Below are positions 9,250-17,288 of a DNA stretch of 64,000 bases, piece by piece (positions within the stretch are counted from its first letter, which is position 1; every line of letters begins with the position of its first letter). The notes under the pieces were generated by a model. The model made no database searches. It saw only the letters and a list, made by a program, of their open reading frames with translations, and was not told the DNA's origin. The position numbers and the translations under genes were made by a program. The stretch comes from Sinorhizobium kostiense (GTDB lineage: Bacteria > Pseudomonadota > Alphaproteobacteria > Rhizobiales > Rhizobiaceae): the NCBI RefSeq assembly GCF_017874595.1, contig NZ_JAGILA010000001.1, forward strand, positions 682,001 through 746,000, in the 5' to 3' direction.

Positions 9250-9965
9250 ATTTGTCGTCACAAGAGTCCGCTCAGGTCAGCATCGACGAGGCCGTCGTTT
9301 CCGGCATCCTTTCTGCGCGCATCCGCCCTGGCACGCGGCTGAGCGAGAATGAGGTCGCGAGCCTCTTCAACGTTTCCCGCACGCGCGTACGCGAAGCGAT
9401 GATGCGGCTTGAACAGCGCGGTATCGTCAAGGTCAGCCCGCGGCGCGGCTGGTTCGTGGTGGAGCCGTCGGCCGAGGAGGCGACCGACGTCTATGCGGCG
9501 CGCCGGGTGATCGAGGCGGGTTTGCTCGCCAGCATGAACCATCTCTCTGACATTGGCCGTGAGACGCTTCATGCGCATCTCACCGAGGAGAAAGCGGCGA
9601 TCGCCGCCGGCGACCGCCAGCGCCTCACTTGCCTGATGGGCGATTTCCACATCCGCATCGCCGAACTCTCCGGCAATCCGATTCTCGTCGAGATATTGCG
9701 CGACCTCACCGCGCGCACGATCCTCATCTCTCTCATCTACCAGTCCGATTTCCACGCCATGCAATCGCATCTCGGGCATTGCCGCATCGTCACGGCGATG
9801 GAGGAGGGCGATTTCGAGAAGGCGGCGGCGCTTGCCGTCGAGCATCTGGACGAGGTGGAGACGGGGCTCGACTTGACGCGGCGCCCCGACCCGCTTGCCG
9901 ATCTGAGGCGGTCGCTGTCCCTGCCGCCGCAGGTGCCGAATGCAACCCACAAAACCAAACCATGA
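9243..9965 (+). CDS. GntR family regulator, FCD subfamily
   Basis: This 240-residue protein has an N-terminal winged helix (residues 10-75; LSENEVASLFNVSRTRVREA) followed by a C-terminal FCD ligand-binding domain (about 85-215) with the conserved Asp/His metal site pattern (GDFHIRIAELSGNP and SHLGHCRIV). FCD regulators respond to small organic acids or amino-acid-derived ligands. The gene lies 23 bp ahead of an amino-acid ABC importer operon in the same direction and probably controls it. No Shine-Dalgarno sequence is clear before ATG 9243; the start is accepted because the conserved DNA-binding domain begins directly after it. Confidence 0.88.
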   Translation: MQDLSSQESAQVSIDEAVVSGILSARIRPGTRLSENEVASLFNVSRTRVREAMMRLEQRGIVKVSPRRGWFVVEPSAEEATDVYAARRVIEAGLLASMNHLSDIGRETLHAHLTEEKAAIAAGDRQRLTCLMGDFHIRIAELSGNPILVEILRDLTARTILISLIYQSDFHAMQSHLGHCRIVTAMEEGDFEKAAALAVEHLDEVETGLDLTRRPDPLADLRRSLSLPPQVPNATHKTKP

Positions 9966-9988
9966 AACCAACAGAGGAGAATGACCCG

Positions 9989-10774
9989 ATGCTTTCCAGA
10001 AGACTTTTCGTCGCCGTGGCGACCATCGCCACCACGATCGGCTTCGGCTCCGTCGCCAAGGCCGATGCGCTCGGCGACATCGAGGCGCGCGGCACGTTGC
10101 GGGTAGCCGTGCCGCAGGACTTCCCGCCCTTCGGCAGCGTCGGCCCGGACATGGCGCCGGTCGGCTACGACATCGACATGGCGAACCTGATCGCCGAGAA
10201 GATGGGCGTGAAGGTAGAGCTAGTGCCGGTCACCAGCGCCAATCGCATTCCTTATCTGCAGACGAACAAGGTCGACCTCGTCATTTCGAGCCTCGGCAAG
10301 AATCCAGATCGCGAAAAGGTCATCGACTTCTCGACGGCTTACGCACCTTTCTACAACGGCGTCTTCGCGCCGGCCGAAGTCGCGCTCGGCAAGCCCGAGG
10401 AACTCACGGGCAAGACCGTCGGCGTCACCCGCGGCGCCGTCGAGGACCTGGAACTGACGAAGATCGCGCCGGCCGACGCCGTCATCAAACGCTACGAGGA
10501 CAATAACGGCACGATCTCAGCCTTCCTCTCGGGCCAGGTCGAGGCGGTCGCGACCGGCAATGTCGTCGCCGCGGCGATCCTTGCCAAGAACCCGCCGAAG
10601 CGGCCGGAGCTCAAGTTCCTGATCAAGAACTCGCCCTGCTACATCGGACTGTCCAAGGAGCAGCCGGCGCTACTTGAAAAGGTCAACGGCATCATTTCCG
10701 CCGCCAAGGCGGACGGCAGCCTGAACGCCATCGCTCAGAAGTGGCTCGGCACGGACCTGCCTGCCGATCTCTGA
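9989..10774 (+). CDS. Amino-acid ABC transporter, periplasmic binding protein
   Basis: This 261-residue protein starts with a signal peptide (MLSRRLFVAVATIATTIGFG, cleavage likely after AKA-DA). The mature part is a family 3 solute-binding protein (SBP_bac_3): GTLRVAVPQDFPPFG, then the signature GYDIDMANLIAEKMG and the hinge motif DLVISSLGKNPDREKVIDFS. It captures a polar amino acid or amine in the periplasm. Start 9989 is preferred over ATG 9962 because AGAGGAG lies just upstream and the signal peptide begins there. It is the first gene of a four-gene importer. Confidence 0.9.
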   Translation: MLSRRLFVAVATIATTIGFGSVAKADALGDIEARGTLRVAVPQDFPPFGSVGPDMAPVGYDIDMANLIAEKMGVKVELVPVTSANRIPYLQTNKVDLVISSLGKNPDREKVIDFSTAYAPFYNGVFAPAEVALGKPEELTGKTVGVTRGAVEDLELTKIAPADAVIKRYEDNNGTISAFLSGQVEAVATGNVVAAAILAKNPPKRPELKFLIKNSPCYIGLSKEQPALLEKVNGIISAAKADGSLNAIAQKWLGTDLPADL

Positions 10775-10843
10775 TTCGTCCAACACAGGCGCCATCCGGC
10801 TATCCCGGATGGCGCGCTCGCCCGCCGCAACAGGAGTGCGCCT

Positions 10844-11515
10844 TTGAATTACCAATTCGACTTCGGCTGGCTCTTCGAATATTACCCGCAGATCGTCAAG
10901 GGCATTGCGATCACGATCGAGCTGATCGCCGTCGGCGGCGTCGCCGGCATCTCGCTCGGCATCGTCTGCGCCTGGGTGCGCGCGCTCGGCCCGGCCTGGC
11001 TGAAGCCCGTTGTCGCCGCCTATGTCGAGCTGATCCGTAACACGCCCTTCCTGATCCAGCTTTTCTTTATCTTCTTCGGCCTGCCGTCGCTCGGGCTGCA
11101 GCTCGGCGAACTCCAGGCGGCCAACCTTGCCATGGTCGTCAATCTCGGGGCCTACAGCTCGGAAATCATCCGGGCCGGCATCCAGGCGACGCCGAGGGGA
11201 CAGTTCGAAGCGGGCGCAAGCCTCGCGATGAGCCCCTTCGAGACCTTCCGCCATGTGGTGCTCGTACCGTCTCTCGAGCGCATCTGGCCGGCGCTCTCCT
11301 CGCAGGTCGTGATCGTCATGCTCGGCTCGGCCGTGGTCTCGCAGATCGCCGCCGAAGACCTGACCTTTGCCGCCAACTTCATCCAGTCGCGGACCTTCCG
11401 CGCCTTCGAGGCTTATATCGTCTCGACCGCCGTCTACCTGTTGTTGGCGATCCTGCTCCGGCAGCTGCTGGCGATGGTCGGCTGGGCCATCTTTCCAAAG
11501 AGGGCGGCGCGATGA
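10844..11515 (+). CDS. Amino-acid ABC transporter permease 1
   Basis: This 223-residue protein is a His/Glu/Gln/Arg-type ABC permease with five predicted membrane helices. The family motif is seen as YVELIRNTPFLIQLFFIFFG, and the EAA loop contacting the ATPase as GQFEAGASLAMSPFETFRHV. The start is TTG 10844, preceded by AGGAG at 10832; no ATG is available before the first helix. It pairs with the next permease, whose ATG overlaps its stop by four bases (ATGA), to form the heterodimeric channel. Confidence 0.9.
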   Translation: MNYQFDFGWLFEYYPQIVKGIAITIELIAVGGVAGISLGIVCAWVRALGPAWLKPVVAAYVELIRNTPFLIQLFFIFFGLPSLGLQLGELQAANLAMVVNLGAYSSEIIRAGIQATPRGQFEAGASLAMSPFETFRHVVLVPSLERIWPALSSQVVIVMLGSAVVSQIAAEDLTFAANFIQSRTFRAFEAYIVSTAVYLLLAILLRQLLAMVGWAIFPKRAAR

Positions 11516-12171
11516 TCGAGTTCACCACCTGGGATATTCTGCGCAACCTGTTGCTCGCCGCGCGTTGGACGGTCGTCCTGTCGCTCGTCTCCTTCGTCGG
11601 CGGCGGCATCGTCGGGCTGGTCCTGCTTTTCCTGCGGATCAGCAAACGGAAATCGGCGCGGGCTTTCGCGAAGTACTACATCGAGCTCTTCCAGGGCACG
11701 CCGCTGCTAATGCAGCTCTTCATCGCTTTCTTCGGCCTCGGACTCTTCGGCATCGACGTGCCGGCCTGGCTTGCGGCGGGGCTGGCGCTGATCCTCTGGA
11801 CAGCCGCCTTCCTGGGCGAGATCTGGCGCGGCTGCGTCGAGGCGATCGGCAAGGGACAGTGGGAGGCCTCCGCCAGCCTCGGCATGGGCCGGTTGCAACA
11901 GATGCGCTTCGTCATCCTGCCCCAGGCCATGCGGATCGCCGTGCCGCCGACGGTCGGCTTCTCCGTGCAGGTGATCAAGGGCACGGCGCTGACCTCGATC
12001 ATCGGCTTCGTCGAACTGTCGAAGGCTGGCACCGTCGTCACCAATGCCACCTTCCAGCCCTTCACCGTCTATGGCCTGGTTGCGCTCATTTATTTCGCGC
12101 TCTGCTGGCCGCTCTCCAAGAGCAGCCAGATCCTCGAAAGGAAGCTCAATGTCGCTCATCGAAATCACTGA
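11512..12171 (+). CDS. Amino-acid ABC transporter permease 2
   Basis: This 219-residue inner-membrane permease is of the same family as its upstream partner. It carries YIELFQGTPLLMQLFIAFFG and the EAA loop GQWEASASLGMGRLQQMRFV. The ATGA overlap upstream and the 23-bp overlap with the ATPase gene downstream show tight translational coupling. The two permeases are only moderately similar, as expected for a heterodimer. Confidence 0.9.
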   Translation: MIEFTTWDILRNLLLAARWTVVLSLVSFVGGGIVGLVLLFLRISKRKSARAFAKYYIELFQGTPLLMQLFIAFFGLGLFGIDVPAWLAAGLALILWTAAFLGEIWRGCVEAIGKGQWEASASLGMGRLQQMRFVILPQAMRIAVPPTVGFSVQVIKGTALTSIIGFVELSKAGTVVTNATFQPFTVYGLVALIYFALCWPLSKSSQILERKLNVAHRNH

Positions 12172-12874
12172 CGTCCGCAAGAGCTTTGGGTCGAACGAGG
12201 TCCTGAAGGGCATCGATCTCGATGTCGAACCCGGCGAGGTGATCGCCATCATCGGCAAAAGCGGCTCGGGTAAGTCGACGCTATTACGCTGCATCAATGG
12301 GCTGGAGACGATCAGCAAGGGCTCGATCTCGGTCGCCGGCGCCCAGCTCATGGATGACGAGGTGCATCTGAAGGCGCTGAGGCTGAAGGTCGGCATGATC
12401 TTCCAGCAATTCAATCTCTTCCCGCATCTGACGGTTGGCGGCAATGTCATGCTGTCGCAGATGGTCGTCAAGAAGACGCCGAGGCCTGTCGCCGAGGCGA
12501 CGGCGCGCAAGATGCTGGAGCGCGTCGGCCTCAGCCAGAAGTTCGATGCCTATCCGGACGAGCTCTCCGGCGGCCAGCAGCAGCGTGTTGCGATCGCCCG
12601 GGCGCTCGCCATGCAGCCGATCGCGCTGCTTTGCGACGAGATCACCTCGGCGCTCGACCCGGAACTGGTTGCCGAGGTGCTGGCAGTCGTGCGCGAGCTT
12701 GCCGCCGAGGGGATGACGCTTCTGATGGTGACGCACGAGATGAAGTTCGCCCGCGACGTCTGCTCGCGCGTCGTCTTCATGCATGAGGGGCGTGTGCACG
12801 AGGCCGGCCCGCCCGGGGAGGTCTTCACCAATCCGCAGACGCCGGAACTGAAGCAGTTCCTCGGGCTTCATTGA
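12149..12874 (+). CDS. Amino-acid ABC transporter ATP-binding protein
   Basis: This 241-residue nucleotide-binding subunit has Walker A GKSGSGKST (residues 36-44), Q-loop FQQFNLF, ABC signature LSGGQQQR, Walker B ALLCDEITSALDP and H-loop VTHEM. It powers the two upstream permeases. ATG 12149 is chosen because AAAGGAAG precedes it and the domain starts at once (LIEITDVRKSFG). It is the last gene of the operon; the next gene is convergent, 47 bp away. Confidence 0.92.
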   Translation: MSLIEITDVRKSFGSNEVLKGIDLDVEPGEVIAIIGKSGSGKSTLLRCINGLETISKGSISVAGAQLMDDEVHLKALRLKVGMIFQQFNLFPHLTVGGNVMLSQMVVKKTPRPVAEATARKMLERVGLSQKFDAYPDELSGGQQQRVAIARALAMQPIALLCDEITSALDPELVAEVLAVVRELAAEGMTLLMVTHEMKFARDVCSRVVFMHEGRVHEAGPPGEVFTNPQTPELKQFLGLH

Positions 12875-12921
12875 GCGGTTTTGTTTGCAGCCGGCCGGCG
12901 GGAAGTCCGGCCGGCGGCGGA

Positions 12922-13242
12922 TCAGGGCCGCACGTTGATGTGACCCTTCATGTTCGGATGATAGCGGCAGATATAGTCGAAGCTGCCCGCTTCCTGCAGC
13001 AGGAGGCGGCCCGATTGCTCGGCCGGCAGTTCCACATCCGCACCCCCTTTGATGGTTGCGGTGTGAACGAGCGGATCCTTGTTGACCCACTCGATCACGT
13101 CGCCCACCTTCGCCTCGATATCGGCGGGTGTGTAGACGAGCCGGTCGACCGTCACCCGAATGGTTTTCGCCTCTGCCGGAGCGGCGGCGGCCGCTCCCAG
13201 CAGCAGAGTGGCAAGAGCTGCCTGGTAGACGGGCGTGCTCAT
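12922..13242 (-). CDS. Periplasmic cupredoxin-like copper protein
   Basis: This 106-residue protein has a signal peptide (TPVYQAALATLLLGAAAAAP) and a small blue-copper fold: GDVIEWVNKDPLVHTATI supplies the first His ligand, and YICRYHPNMKGHINV supplies the Cys, second His and Met in the C-x4-H-x-M-like pattern of type 1 sites (C-R-Y-H-P-N-M here). It probably carries electrons or copper in the periplasm. Start 13242 gives an ATGA overlap with the upstream DUF4142 gene, so the pair is translated together under the ECF-type promoter upstream. Confidence 0.85.
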   Translation of the reverse strand: MSTPVYQAALATLLLGAAAAAPAEAKTIRVTVDRLVYTPADIEAKVGDVIEWVNKDPLVHTATIKGGADVELPAEQSGRLLLQEAGSFDYICRYHPNMKGHINVRP

Positions 13243-13763
13243 TTCAGTTCCGTCGCGACATGCTCTGCGTGTTGCTGATGGCCCCGAAACAGCTTCAGCC
13301 CGGTTTCGAGCAGCGATTTGAGCTCGCCGTTCTGCGCAGACGGGATCAAGAGCGTTTCGAGCGCGCCGTTGACTTGGCGGTGATAGGCGACCTCGTTCTC
13401 GACATAGGCCTTGTCGAACGCCGCGCCGGAAAGCTTCGCCAGTTCCTGGCGCTTCTCTTCCGCCGCTTGCGACAATGCCTTGCTCGTGTCGTTGTCTTCG
13501 GGCGTGACGTTCAGCTTCTTGGCCAGGTCGAGCGCCTGCTTGTTGACCGCCTCGTGATCGCGCACCATGCCCTCGGCGAATTCGACGACGGCCTTGTTCT
13601 TCGACGTCGCAATCGCCTGTTTCGCCGCTTCGATGTCGAGCAGGCCAGCGGTATAGGCGATGTGGGCGATTTGCGGATCCGTCGGCTTGTCTGCGGCGAG
13701 CGCGCCATGGGCCGCGAACAGGAGCGCGGTTGCGGCTGCGGCCGCCGTCATTCTTATGGTCAT
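13239..13763 (-). CDS. Exported DUF4142 protein
   Basis: This 174-residue protein has a signal peptide (MTIRMTAAAAATALLFAAHG, cleaved near ALA-AD). The mature chain is a helical DUF4142 domain (ferritin-like bundle): DPQIAHIAYTAGLLDIEAAKQA, EFAEGMVRDHEAVNKQA, and a final GHQQHAEHVA with His residues. The biochemical role of DUF4142 is not established; members are often found in stress regulons. Start 13763 is chosen for GGAAAGGA just upstream. It is controlled by a predicted ECF promoter lying just past the sigma-factor stop codon, and is coupled to the cupredoxin gene. Confidence 0.85.
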   Translation of the reverse strand: MTIRMTAAAAATALLFAAHGALAADKPTDPQIAHIAYTAGLLDIEAAKQAIATSKNKAVVEFAEGMVRDHEAVNKQALDLAKKLNVTPEDNDTSKALSQAAEEKRQELAKLSGAAFDKAYVENEVAYHRQVNGALETLLIPSAQNGELKSLLETGLKLFRGHQQHAEHVATELK

Positions 13764-13814
13764 GGGATGTTCCTTTCCCCAAAGATCGAAGCGTGATGTT
13801 GAACTGACGCGCTT

Positions 13815-13841
13815 TTGATGCTTCCAGGGTCGAAACGTTCC
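13815..13841 (-). promoter_or_regulatory. ECF-type promoter for the DUF4142-cupredoxin pair
   Basis: On the minus strand GGAAC (13841-13837) is followed after exactly 16 bases by CATCAA (13820-13815), about 50 bp before the start codon. The same arrangement, GGAAC-N16-CATCCA, precedes the sigma-factor gene, and both have T/G-rich bases before GGAAC. A GGAAC -35 element is typical of RpoE-like ECF sigma factors. Confidence 0.65.
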
Positions 13842-13848
13842 CCAAAAT

Positions 13849-14526
13849 TTAGTTTGTGCCGCTTTCTGCTGACAGATGGGTGAGGCGGGCGACAACGGCC
13901 GCTGTCAGCCGTTCACAGCGCTTGCCTGCGAAGGGAAAAGCGTCGAGCAGGACCGGGCCGATCTGACGCTCCAGTTTCTCCTTCAGGAGATGCCGCGCCC
14001 GATGCAGCCTTGTACGCACGGTTTCCGAGCGCAGGTCGAGCAAGCCGGCGGTTTCCTCGTTGCTCAGCCCCTCGATGACCCGTAGGACGAAGACGGTCCG
14101 ATAGGTATCCGGAAGCTCGTCGGTCAGCCTTTCGACAAGGTCGAGGATCTGTCGCTGTGCCATCATCTTTTCCGGGGTGGTTGCATTGAGGGGGAAGGCA
14201 ATGATTTCCGCCCGGTGCGAATGCCGCACTTCATCGGCGAGCTTCGCCTGGCGCCGGCTTTTGCGCAGGCGCCCCAGGGCTTCGTTGATGACGATGCGCG
14301 AAAGCCAGGTTGCGACCGTGGATTCGCCCCGGAAATCCGCAAGACGCGTGAAGGCGCGGACATAGGCCTCCTGCAGCACGTCTTCTGCGTCGTTGTTGTT
14401 GCGCAGGATGCTTCGGGCGATGCGGTAGAGCGTGCGATTATGCGCCTGCATGATCGCCCGCAAGCTTTCAATATCCTCCGCCGACGGCGGGTGTTTCACG
14501 GAGTGACGGGTTTCAGCGATCGGCAT
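13849..14526 (-). CDS. RNA polymerase ECF-type sigma factor (RpoE-like)
   Basis: This 225-residue protein has a sigma-70 region 2 domain (about residues 25-95; LYRIARSILRNNNDAEDVL then TWLSRIVINEALGRLR) and region 4 (about 125-185; GLSNEETAGLLDLRSETVRT). After region 4 there is an extension of about 40 residues containing FAGKRCERL, with a conserved-looking Cys, seen in some ECF groups. Start 14526 follows AAGGAG. No anti-sigma gene is adjacent; the two downstream genes encode exported proteins. A matching promoter upstream of itself suggests autoregulation. The inducing stress is unknown. Confidence 0.88.
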   Translation of the reverse strand: MPIAETRHSVKHPPSAEDIESLRAIMQAHNRTLYRIARSILRNNNDAEDVLQEAYVRAFTRLADFRGESTVATWLSRIVINEALGRLRKSRRQAKLADEVRHSHRAEIIAFPLNATTPEKMMAQRQILDLVERLTDELPDTYRTVFVLRVIEGLSNEETAGLLDLRSETVRTRLHRARHLLKEKLERQIGPVLLDAFPFAGKRCERLTAAVVARLTHLSAESGTN

Positions 14527-14547
14527 GATGGGCTCCTTATCGCGGAT

Positions 14548-14574
14548 TGGATGCCCGATCTCCGGAAATGTTCC
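14548..14574 (-). promoter_or_regulatory. ECF-type promoter for the sigma-factor gene
   Basis: On the minus strand GGAAC (14574-14570), 16-base spacer, CATCCA (14553-14548), ending about 22 bp before the ATG. It matches the promoter at 13815-13841 in both elements and spacing, supporting autoregulation. Confidence 0.62.
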
Positions 14575-14603
14575 CAAATTTGCTGTGGAACGGCAACGGC
14601 CGG

Positions 14604-14723
14604 AAAAGAGAAAGCCCGGCGTGGGAGGAGGTACGCCGGGCTTTCGATCCTGATCGGCAACTTGGGAGGAGGAGGGTTGCCGATCCTACGACAAAGCTTG
14701 GGAGGAGGAGTGCTTTATCGTTA
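14604..14723 (-). ncRNA. Alpha-r14 family trans-acting sRNA (NfeR1-like), three anti-SD hairpins
   Basis: The minus strand encodes three hairpins in a row: stems at 14720-14712/14697-14689, 14685-14676/14661-14652 (10 bp perfect) and 14645-14633/14622-14610 (13 bp perfect). Each loop exposes CCTCCTCCC, complementary to a Shine-Dalgarno sequence. The third hairpin is followed by TCTTTT and is a Rho-independent terminator. This is the hallmark of the alphaproteobacterial alpha-r14 sRNAs, including S. meliloti NfeR1, an Hfq-independent riboregulator of transport genes in salt adaptation and nodulation (established knowledge). The predicted start near 14723 follows a sigma70-like promoter. Transcript length is about 120 nt. 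Ends are inferred. Confidence 0.85.
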
Positions 14724-14729
14724 AGTCAT

Positions 14730-14759
14730 ACAATAATGTTGCGCCGCAACATCCGCAAG
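14730..14759 (-). promoter_or_regulatory. Promoter of the alpha-r14 sRNA with an embedded palindrome
   Basis: On the minus strand CTTGCG (14759-14754) and TATTGT (14735-14730) are 18 bp apart and place the start at the first hairpin. The spacer is almost entirely a palindrome, ATGTTGCG-C-CGCAACAT (14736-14752). That position suits a LysR- or MerR-type activator or a repressor; NfeR1 of S. meliloti is reported to be under LsrB, a LysR regulator, so this is a candidate site. Confidence 0.6.
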
Positions 14760-14917
14760 ACCCTTGATGAAATATTTGTTCCACGGTGGCGAAATGTCGC
14801 AGGATCGCTCTGCTGGATGAGTAGGGGCCAGAGGTGGAGCTTTCGCCACAATTGCGCCGCTTGCTTTCAATGCGGCCTGCGCCAGATTCGGATTCAAACG
14901 TGTCTCAGGAGGCGGCA

Positions 14918-15202
14918 ATGGCGGAGAATCGCAAAGCGGCTCTGGTGCGAATTACCGGGCGCGTGCAAGGCGTCTGCTTCCGAGTCTGGACGCATGACGA
15001 GGCGAAGAGGCTCGGCCTCTGCGGCTGGGTGCGCAACGAAAGGGACGGGTCCGTCACGGCGCTGATCGCCGGGCCGGAAGGCGCAGTCGGCACAATGCTG
15101 CAGCGCTTCTGGGAAGGACCGCCGGGTGCGTCCGTTTCCACGGTCGCGAGCGAAGACGCGTCCTCCATTGAGGCGCCGAGGGATTTCCGCATTGCCAAAT
15201 AG
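14918..15202 (+). CDS. acyP: Acylphosphatase
   Basis: This 94-residue protein has the complete family signature: ITGRVQGVCFRVWT with catalytic Arg22, and GLCGWVRNERDGSV with catalytic Asn40. Acylphosphatases hydrolyse carboxyl-phosphate bonds of small acyl phosphates such as acetyl or carbamoyl phosphate. The start at 14918 is preferred over a GTG at 14834 because CAGGAGG lies just upstream and the resulting length is the family's normal 90-100 residues. It stands alone, divergent from the sRNA. Confidence 0.92.
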   Translation: MAENRKAALVRITGRVQGVCFRVWTHDEAKRLGLCGWVRNERDGSVTALIAGPEGAVGTMLQRFWEGPPGASVSTVASEDASSIEAPRDFRIAK

Positions 15203-15284
15203 AATTAGTAGCAACACTCGTGCTTGTGGGAGGGGCCATCGCGGGCCAACAATCACTGAACAGTGAACCTCGGCTGAGACTGCG

Positions 15285-16487
15285 CTACACCCGCTCCAAT
15301 GCAACCGCGATGCCCTGGCCGACGCCGATGCACATCATCGAGAGCGAATAGCGACCGCCCGTTTCGCCCAGTTCCAGCGCTGCCGTGCCGGTGATGCGGG
15401 CGCCCGACATGCCGAGCGGATGGCCGAGGGCGATCGCGCCGCCATTGCGGTTGACGCGGGGATCGGCGTCGGCGATGCCGAGCTCGCGCAGTACCGCCAG
15501 CCCCTGGCTCGCAAAAGCTTCGTTCAACTCGACGACGTCGAACTGGTCCTCTGTCATGCCGAGCCGCGCCATGAGCTTTTGAGAGGCGGGCGCCGGCCCG
15601 ATGCCCATGATGCGGGGCGGCACGCCGGCAGTCGCCCCGCCGAGAATGCGGGCGATCGGGGTCAGGCCGTGCTTTTTCGCAGCCTCTTCCGAAGCAATGA
15701 GCAGCGCCGCCGCCCCGTCATTGACGCCGGAGGCGTTGCCGGCGGTCACGGAGCCGCCTGCGCGGAACGGCGCCTTCAATCGGGCGAGCGCCTCCATCGT
15801 CGTGGCGCGCGGATGCTCGTCCTTCTCGACGACGACCGGCTCGCCCTTTCTCTGCGGGATCGTCATGGGGACGATTTCCCGGGCGAGACGGCCGTTCTCC
15901 TGCGCGGCGGCGGCTTTCGCCTGGCTCCTGAGCGCGAAAGCGTCCTGGTCCTCGCGGGAGACGTGATAATCTTCGGCGACGTTTTCGCCGGTCTCCGGCA
16001 TCGAATCGACGCCGTATTGCGCCTTCATCAGCGGATTGACGAAGCGCCAGCCGATCGTCGTGTCGTGGATTTCCGCATGGCGCGAAAAGGCGCTCTCGGC
16101 CTTCGGCAGCACGAAGGGCGCCCGCGACATGGATTCGACGCCGCCGGCGATCATCAGCTCCGCCTCGCCGGATTTGATGGCGCGGGCGGCGGCGATCACC
16201 GCGTCCATGCCGGAGCCGCAAAGCCGGTTGATCGTCGTGCCGGAAACGGAGACCGGGAGACCGGCGAGCAGCAGCGACATGCGCGCCACGTTGCGGTTGT
16301 CCTCGCCCGCCTGGTTGGCGCAGCCGAAAATCACGTCGTCGACCGCCTGCCAATCCACCGCGCCATTGCGTTCCATCAGCGCCTTCAGCGGGATGGCACC
16401 GAGATCGTCGGCGCGCACCATGGCCAACGAACCGCCGAAGCGGCCGATCGGCGTACGGATATAATCGCAGATATAGGCCTCGCGCAT
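15285..16487 (-). CDS. pcaF: Beta-ketoadipyl-CoA thiolase
   Basis: This 400-residue protein is a full thiolase: nucleophilic Cys in [11 protein letters not shown] (near 90), the His of [12 protein letters not shown] (near 357) and the C-terminal catalytic Cys in MCIGVGQG (near 387). Placed downstream of pcaI and pcaJ with a one-base stop/start overlap (TGATG), it is assigned to the last step of the beta-ketoadipate pathway, cleaving beta-ketoadipyl-CoA to succinyl-CoA and acetyl-CoA. The thiolase superfamily also includes PaaJ and PhaA; the operon context selects PcaF. Confidence 0.93.
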   Translation of the reverse strand: MREAYICDYIRTPIGRFGGSLAMVRADDLGAIPLKALMERNGAVDWQAVDDVIFGCANQAGEDNRNVARMSLLLAGLPVSVSGTTINRLCGSGMDAVIAAARAIKSGEAELMIAGGVESMSRAPFVLPKAESAFSRHAEIHDTTIGWRFVNPLMKAQYGVDSMPETGENVAEDYHVSREDQDAFALRSQAKAAAAQENGRLAREIVPMTIPQRKGEPVVVEKDEHPRATTMEALARLKAPFRAGGSVTAGNASGVNDGAAALLIASEEAAKKHGLTPIARILGGATAGVPPRIMGIGPAPASQKLMARLGMTEDQFDVVELNEAFASQGLAVLRELGIADADPRVNRNGGAIALGHPLGMSGARITGTAALELGETGGRYSLSMMCIGVGQGIAVALERV

Positions 16488-17278
16488 CAGGCGGCCTCCT
16501 TTCCCGTGCCGGCGCCTTCATGGGCCTTTTTCGTGCGGGCGTTGATGTCGCGCAGCACCGCAAGTTCCGTTTCCGTCGGCACCGGCGTCTCGATGACGCT
16601 TGCGGCGAATTTGATCGGCCAGCCGCAATTTGCGATGATCTGCTCGCGGCTGACGCCAGGATGGACGGAGACGACGGTCAGCTCCTTCGTCTCCGGATCG
16701 GGTTCCAGGATGCAGAGATCGGTGATGACGCGCGTCGGCCCTTTCGTCGTGAGGCCGAGCCGCTCGCGATGGTTGCCGCCTTCGCCTTGGCCCATGGAGG
16801 TGACGAAGGGCAATGTCTCGACGAAGCCGCGCTTCGTCAGCGCCATGGTGATGAAGATGCGGCCGCAATTCGACGCGATCTCCGGCGCACCACCGCCCCC
16901 CGGAAGGCGCACCTTGGGACGGTCGTAAGGACCAACCACCGTAGTGTTGAGGTTTGCGAATTTGTCGATCTGGGCGCCGCCCAGGAAGCCGGTGGTAATG
17001 CGGCCGCCCTGCAGCCAGTAGCGGAACATTTCCGGCACCGAGACGGTGAAAAGCGCCGTGTCGCAGAGCTCGCCGTCGCCGATCGACAGCGGCAGCACAT
17101 CCGGCTTCGTGCCGACCGTGCCGCTTTCATAGATCAAGGTGATATCCGGCGCATGCGTCAGCCGCGCGACGTTGCAGGCGGCCGATGGCGCGCCGATGCC
17201 GACGAAGCAGACGTCGTCATTGGAGAGCTCGCGCGCGGCGGCGATCGTCATCATTTCATTGGGGGTGAATTCCGTCAT
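16487..17278 (-). CDS. pcaJ: 3-oxoadipate CoA-transferase subunit B
   Basis: This 263-residue beta subunit of a family I CoA transferase forms an active enzyme with PcaI, moving CoA from succinyl-CoA to beta-ketoadipate. Seen in the sequence are LIYESGTVGT, which carries the Glu expected to form the covalent CoA thioester intermediate, and PGGGGAPEIASNC typical of these subunits. The start at 17278 follows GGAGGCGAGG; an upstream ATG at 17320 would overlap pcaI. It lies between pcaI (10 bp upstream) and pcaF. Confidence 0.92.
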   Translation of the reverse strand: MTEFTPNEMMTIAAARELSNDDVCFVGIGAPSAACNVARLTHAPDITLIYESGTVGTKPDVLPLSIGDGELCDTALFTVSVPEMFRYWLQGGRITTGFLGGAQIDKFANLNTTVVGPYDRPKVRLPGGGGAPEIASNCGRIFITMALTKRGFVETLPFVTSMGQGEGGNHRERLGLTTKGPTRVITDLCILEPDPETKELTVVSVHPGVSREQIIANCGWPIKFAASVIETPVPTETELAVLRDINARTKKAHEGAGTGKEAA

Positions 17279-17288
17279 CCTCGCCTCC

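Noticed and set aside
13239..13895. Longer start for the DUF4142 gene at 13895
   Set aside because: It would run through the predicted promoter and the sigma-factor stop; the signal peptide and ribosome-binding site support 13763.
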